From Chelonoidis abingdonii (taxonomy: Eukaryota > Chordata > Testudines > Testudinidae), in contig NC_133771.1 of NCBI RefSeq assembly GCF_003597395.2, positions 61,655,289 through 61,719,288 on the forward strand: 64,000 bases of DNA. The letters are read 5' to 3'. Under the pieces are notes generated by a model. The model did no database searches and was not told the DNA's origin. It saw only the letters and a list, made by a program, of their open reading frames with translations. Shown piece after piece: positions 59,814 through 64,000 of the stretch. Position numbers and translations under genes: made by a program. Each line of letters starts with the position of its first letter. Position 1 is the stretch's first letter.

Positions 59814-60995
59814 GTCTTCAGTGCCAACTTGCCATTCTTCCTCTGCTTCAACAGGTGCCACCTACGCCTGAGAGATACAAAACTTGAAACTTCAGCACAG
59901 GAGGAAACTTTGCTACCTATGGAAGCCATAGGAGGAGCAGTAATGAACAGGAAGAGAAAGGAACCTTCTGTCAGCTAAAGAAGTATCAAATGCACAACTG
60001 CACTAGCCTAATGGATATGGACAGGAACTGAAGCAAAAACTTCTATGGCACCTGCTCAGGGTAGAAGCCAAAAACTGGGAACTGTCTTACCCAGAATAGG
60101 ATTTAGAGACAATATGATGTGAATGTTGGAGGAGTCAAACCAAATGAAGAAATGTGCATATGATAGCTATAGTTCAGCAGAGAGATTAAATGAAGAAATG
60201 ACAGTAAAATCAAGACAAACACGATCCAATATGTCCTTCAAAAGATGATGCAAAATTGAGGCACAAAATTAAAATAATGTAGGAGGGCAACTGAGACAGA
60301 TGAAAATCACTGAATAAGGCCAACTATAAATGCTCCCAAAAAAAAAAAAACCACCTAAACCCCTTTCTTCACTGGAGTATATTCTGATGTAATCTTAAGT
60401 TTTTGCATTCCTATTTACAGCACCTCCAGCTCCCCCTCCACTTCCCACTCCCACAATTTTCAACATTTTTTTATTCTTCTGACTTTGCAGAAGTCCTTAT
60501 ATAATTTTTCTCACAGTGACAAAAATGTGTCCTGTTTATGTTAATGTATGTTTTAGCATTTCAGGAACTCCCAAGCTATGACAAAGTTTGCCCTTCCCTA
60601 GAGAGAACTCACAGAAGCAAACTTGTTTCCTATTAGGAATGTTTCCAGCTAGTTACTGCAGCCAAGAAAAGAAAACAGAACCTATCTGGTATGAGCAAGG
60701 ACATGAGCATAAATATTTCAGGAACTGGCACTGCTAATGGAACAAGCATATGCAAAAAACCATCAGGTGAGCCCTTGATATTTAGATAAATTTTATTTAA
60801 CAAAAATATCTGAATATAGCGTAAAGGTTGGGTTTGCAAAATGCTGAGTGCCTCATGAACTGTGTTAAGCCATTCAGTCAGCACTCAGCACTATACGGGA
60901 TCAGGCCCAAGTCCTTCTTTCCTTAATATTGTTTCACAGGGCTTGAAATGAGAACTATATCAACTTTGATGAAAGGACTGAACATGCATCTAGTT

Positions 60996-61308
60996 CAGGC
61001 GTACGCAATCTCTGGCACACGTGCCAAAGGCAGCACACGAGCTGATTTTCAGTGGCACTCACAGTGCCTGGGTCCTGGCCACTGGTCTGGGGGGGGCGCT
61101 GCATTTTAATTTAATTTTAAATGAAGCTTCTTAAACATTTAAAAAACCTTATTTACTTTACATTCAACAATAGTTTCGTTATATATTATAGACTTATAGA
61201 AAGAGACCTTCTAAAAACATTAAAATGTATTACTGACATGCAAAACCTTAAATTAGAGTGAATAAATGAAGACTTGGCACAGCACTTCTGAAAGGTTGCT
61301 GACCCCTG
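60996..61308. mobile_element. hAT-type MITE with perfect 8-bp target duplication
   Basis: Starts 'caggcgtacgcaatctctgg' and ends 'aaaggttgctgacccctg'. The octamer atctagtt is identical on both sides (60988-60995 and 61309-61316). The interior contains a 'tggcacacgtgcc' palindrome. Non-coding. Confidence 0.9.
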
Positions 61309-61795
61309 ATCTAGTTTCACTATAACTAAATACTTCTGTACTCCACAAAAATATAATTTGGTAACTTTCAGCAGCAATACTCAGTCAATCACGATAGTTA
61401 TCCCAATACTTAGTTGGTCAAGGTCAAGGTCCAACTTAGACACACTGACTCATAATATATAGTATCTTACTCCAAAACTATCTAAGCAGCAGGGCACTAT
61501 TCAACATGAGTAAAGGTGGTAGGATCTTGCCCTTTTGTTAAATTTTAAATACATATATTCGTCGCCTCTCCATATCAGCTCTATACTCTTTCTGCTTTCT
61601 CTCGCACACTGTTCCTGCACGCCAAATGCAAACTCTGAAATGATTTTAAATGACATCCGCTGGTTCCTCAGCCAACAACAGTGTGGCTGGAAGCCAGAGG
61701 CAATGATCACATTCGTTTTCAGCGGAACCAGATGTTGATAATATTGTCATACTTTTCAGCAAGCCTATCTGCTTTGTGCCTGTCTGATCACAGGC

Positions 61796-62530
61796 TAAGG
61801 CCCTACCAAATTCACAGCAGTAAAAAACGGACCGTGAAATCTAATCTCCCATATGAAAACTGGTTTTTTGTGTACTTTTACTTTATACTACACCAGGGGT
61901 TCTCAAACTGGGGGTCGGGACCCCTCAGGGGGTCAAAATGTTATTACATGAGGGGTTGCAAGCTGTCAGCCTCCACCTGAAACCCCGCTTTGCCTCCAGC
62001 ATTTATAATGGTGTTAAATATATAAACAAGTGTTTTTAATTTATAAGGGAGGTCATGCTCAGAGGCTTGCTATGTGAAAGGGGTCACCAGTACAATAGTC
62101 TGAGAACCACTGTACTACACAGATTTCACAGGGGAGATCAGTGTTTCTCATATTGGGGGTCCTGACCCAAAAGACGATCCTGGGAGTGGGGGGGAGGGTG
62201 TTGCAATGTTATTGTAGTGCGATTGCAGTATTGCCACGCTTACTTCTGCATTGCCTTCAGAGCTGGGACGCCAGAGACCAGCAGCTGCTGGCCAGGTGCC
62301 CAGCTCTGAAGGCAGCCTCCCTTCAGCAGCAGCACAGGAGTAAGGGTGGCAATACCATACCATGCCTCCCTTACTTCTGCACTGCTGCCTTCAGAGTTAG
62401 GTCAGGCCCCCTACCGTTAAAACACCATGAATTTTCAGTTTTAAATAGCTGAAACCATAAAATTTACAATTTTTAAAATCCTCTGATGGTGAAATTGACC
62501 AAAAATGGACATGAATTTGATAGGGCTCTA
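61796..62530. mobile_element. Outer DNA transposon-like element, host of a nested MITE
   Basis: 'taaggccctaccaaattca' at the left and 'tgaatttgatagggctcta' at the right are inverted termini. Adjacent inner sequences 'ggaccgtgaaat' and 'aaattgaccaaaaatgg' also resemble a terminal region. No convincing target duplication was found. A complete MITE with its own duplication lies inside at 61894-62112. Confidence 0.65.
61894..62112. mobile_element. hAT-type MITE nested inside another element
   Basis: Termini 'caggggttctcaaactgg' and 'gtctgagaaccactg' are inverted; the octamer tactacac is identical at 61886-61893 and 62113-62120. Same family as 4071-4275. Confidence 0.92.
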
Positions 62531-62839
62531 CCAACAGCACTGCTGCTTCTGGAGGGCAAATTACATTAGGGTTTCACTGAGATTGTTTTTTCATTAATTA
62601 TTAATGACTAATTATTGTTATTAACTATTATTATTATTATTAGCTATAGGCTGGACCCATGGAGTTCAGATTTGGATACAAACTCTGCAACCTGTGTTCA
62701 GATTTGGGTTGTGGTTCAGCCCCTTACAGAACCAGGGAACAACCCTGAGTTCCACACCTGGGATCTGAACCTTTTAAAAAAGTTTGGATGATAGTTTTGG
62801 TTCAGTCTATTACCCAGACAGGATTTGTGACCTCCGAGG

Positions 62840-64000
62840 TCCACCTAGGCATGGCGGATCAGGGGAGTCAGCTAGCGGTAGCTTTCGCACGAACAGTTAA
62901 CAAACCACATCCAGCTCACCAGGGAGATAAATACCGTCCCCCTCCTACTTGCCCATCGAGAGGCAAATGCCCCCTGCGAGCAGCGTGGTTTTAAGCGGCA
63001 CCGATTGGATTGCGCTGCCCAGGCTGGGGTTGGGGCTTCCTTCCTTTTCTTCATTCCTTCAGCTGAAGGCAGGAGCAGCCTTGGGCCGCTTGGGATCGGC
63101 TTCTCCTGCGAGATCTGCCCCAAGTCCCAAGCCCCCTGGTGGAAAGACGGCGCCAGATCCCCGCGAGAGCCCAGCAGGAGCTTCGCTGAAGGCCCTAAAC
63201 CCCAGTGCAGGGAGAGTAGGGCCCCGGCGGCCCCTCTTGCGTCCTGCGAAGGGAGCAGGAGCTCCAAGCACAGCGCTCCGTGCGCACACAGGGGCGGGGT
63301 AGGGCAGCCCGCGCGGCAGGCTCCGGGATTCCCAGGGCGCGGCGCGGGCTGTATCCCTAGGGGCCTCGGGCACTGTCCCGGGCTAGCATGCCCCAGGGCC
63401 TGTGCAATGCTTTCCGGGGGCCCCGCAGCCTTGCACGAACCCGGGCCAGAGGCCGCTGCCAGCCTGCTCCGGGCTAGAGGAGGAAGGAGCTACCGAGGGA
63501 GTCTCCCAGGCGTTCGGGGGAGCTCAGCAGCCCGGCTCCTGGCTGGGAACTGAGCCCGGCCGGGGAAGGGGCGCACGGAGGTGTCCCTGTTCTGAACGAA
63601 GGAGACTGAGCCTCTCCTGGGAGCTGCCAGAAGCAGCGGGCAGCGAATGCCCTTCCCCGCTCCCCGTGACTCCCTGGTGGGGAAGGGCCGATCGCAACAC
63701 AGAGAGGCGGAGAGCCACGCGCTGTTGGAGGTGTTTATTGGCAAGGGCTTCTGAGACAGTTCTGACTTCACACACAAAGCAGAGTGAGTACCAGGCAGGA
63801 GGGCGTGTGCCAGCGCTCCGGGGCTCCTCAGCTTTAATCTGAGCTTTCGTGTTTGCACAGGAGCCTTCTCCCTGAGCCCTGTGCACTCAGCCTGGGGGGC
63901 AGGGAGAGCACCGCGCCGCACCCCCAGCCTACCCCTGGCTTTCCCAGGGCTGCAGGGCCCTCAGTGTGGACAGCACACCAGAGAGAGAGCAAAAGAGAGA
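62840..64000. promoter_or_regulatory. GC- and CpG-rich block, possible COL12A1 promoter/5' region
   Basis: From about 62840 the base composition changes sharply to GC-rich with many CpG dinucleotides, unlike the AT-rich introns. A GC box 'ggggcgggg' is at 63291. Long open frames on both strands here follow from the composition. The position upstream of FN3-1 suits a promoter and non-coding first exon of COL12A1, but no start codon with a signal peptide, no TATA box and no defined exon could be assigned. It could also belong to a neighbouring gene. Confidence 0.5.

Larger units (their letters stand above)
52622..62839. other. Upstream intron (probably intron 1 or 2), no exon found
   Basis: About 10 kb of AT-rich DNA with the hAT element at 55816, an inverted repeat at 57945, and MITEs at 59555, 60996 and 61796-62530. 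A (ta)n-rich stretch lies around 57475-57560. I searched the minus strand for a start codon followed by a hydrophobic leader and a phase-1 donor and found none. Confidence 0.6.

Noticed and set aside
59498..59978. Open frames of 129 and 143 codons around 59.5-60 kb
   Set aside because: They run through a hAT MITE and its flanks; no domain, and the two strands are equally open.
63734..63739. AATAAA on the minus strand inside the CpG-rich block, possibly the 3' end of an upstream neighbour gene
   Set aside because: A single hexamer with no supporting exon; it may be chance.
62872..63921. Several open frames of 100-180 codons on both strands
   Set aside because: High GC content removes stop codons by chance; there is no domain, signal peptide or exon border. 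They were not annotated as genes.

Overview
The window is intronic and exonic DNA of a vertebrate collagen gene read on the minus strand. Twenty-six coding exons between 52621 and 1022 encode alternating fibronectin type III (FN3) and von Willebrand factor A (VWA) domains in the order known for collagen XII alpha-1 (COL12A1): FN3-VWA-FN3-VWA-FN3 run-VWA-FN3 run. Every exon was placed by its GT/AG borders and by codon phase, and each junction examined keeps the frame. The repeats point to a turtle, most likely a cryptodire: a tRNA-derived SINE of the turtle Cry type with a CR1-like tail (31564-31739), several CR1 LINE ends, and many hAT-type miniature transposons.

Layout in transcription order (right to left). 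62840-64000 is a GC- and CpG-rich block, a plausible promoter region. 52622-62840 holds no exon I could find, but it has a deleted hAT transposon with a transposase C-terminus and several MITEs. FN3-1 is split over two exons (52505-52621, 49853-49996). VWA1 is in three exons (47693-46473), FN3-2 in one, and VWA2 in a single 603-bp exon (44467-45069). FN3-3 and FN3-4 follow (42520-42792, 39348-39620). Then comes the unusual part: the exon for the next FN3 domain is present four times in tandem (37264-37536, 34703-34975, 32037-32309, 28473-28745). Each copy is 273 bp, phase 1-1, open and with intact splice sites. FN3-6, FN3-7 and a two-exon FN3-8 lead to VWA3 in four exons (7728-6021). FN3-9, FN3-10 and the first half of FN3-11 follow before the left edge; the rest of the gene lies outside.

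Human and chicken collagen XII have six FN3 domains between VWA2 and VWA3. As read here this gene would encode nine, lengthening the N-terminal arm specific to the long (XIIA) splice form. Shared derived residues and flank similarity suggest that the rightmost copy is ancestral and the other three arose by duplication, with later gene conversion between the two leftmost units. The array is the most interesting signal in the window. An assembly artefact has to be excluded, but the copies differ from each other and carry unit-specific insertions, which argues for real duplication.

Not found: the signal-peptide exon, the short linker exon expected between FN3-1 and VWA1, and any complete second gene.
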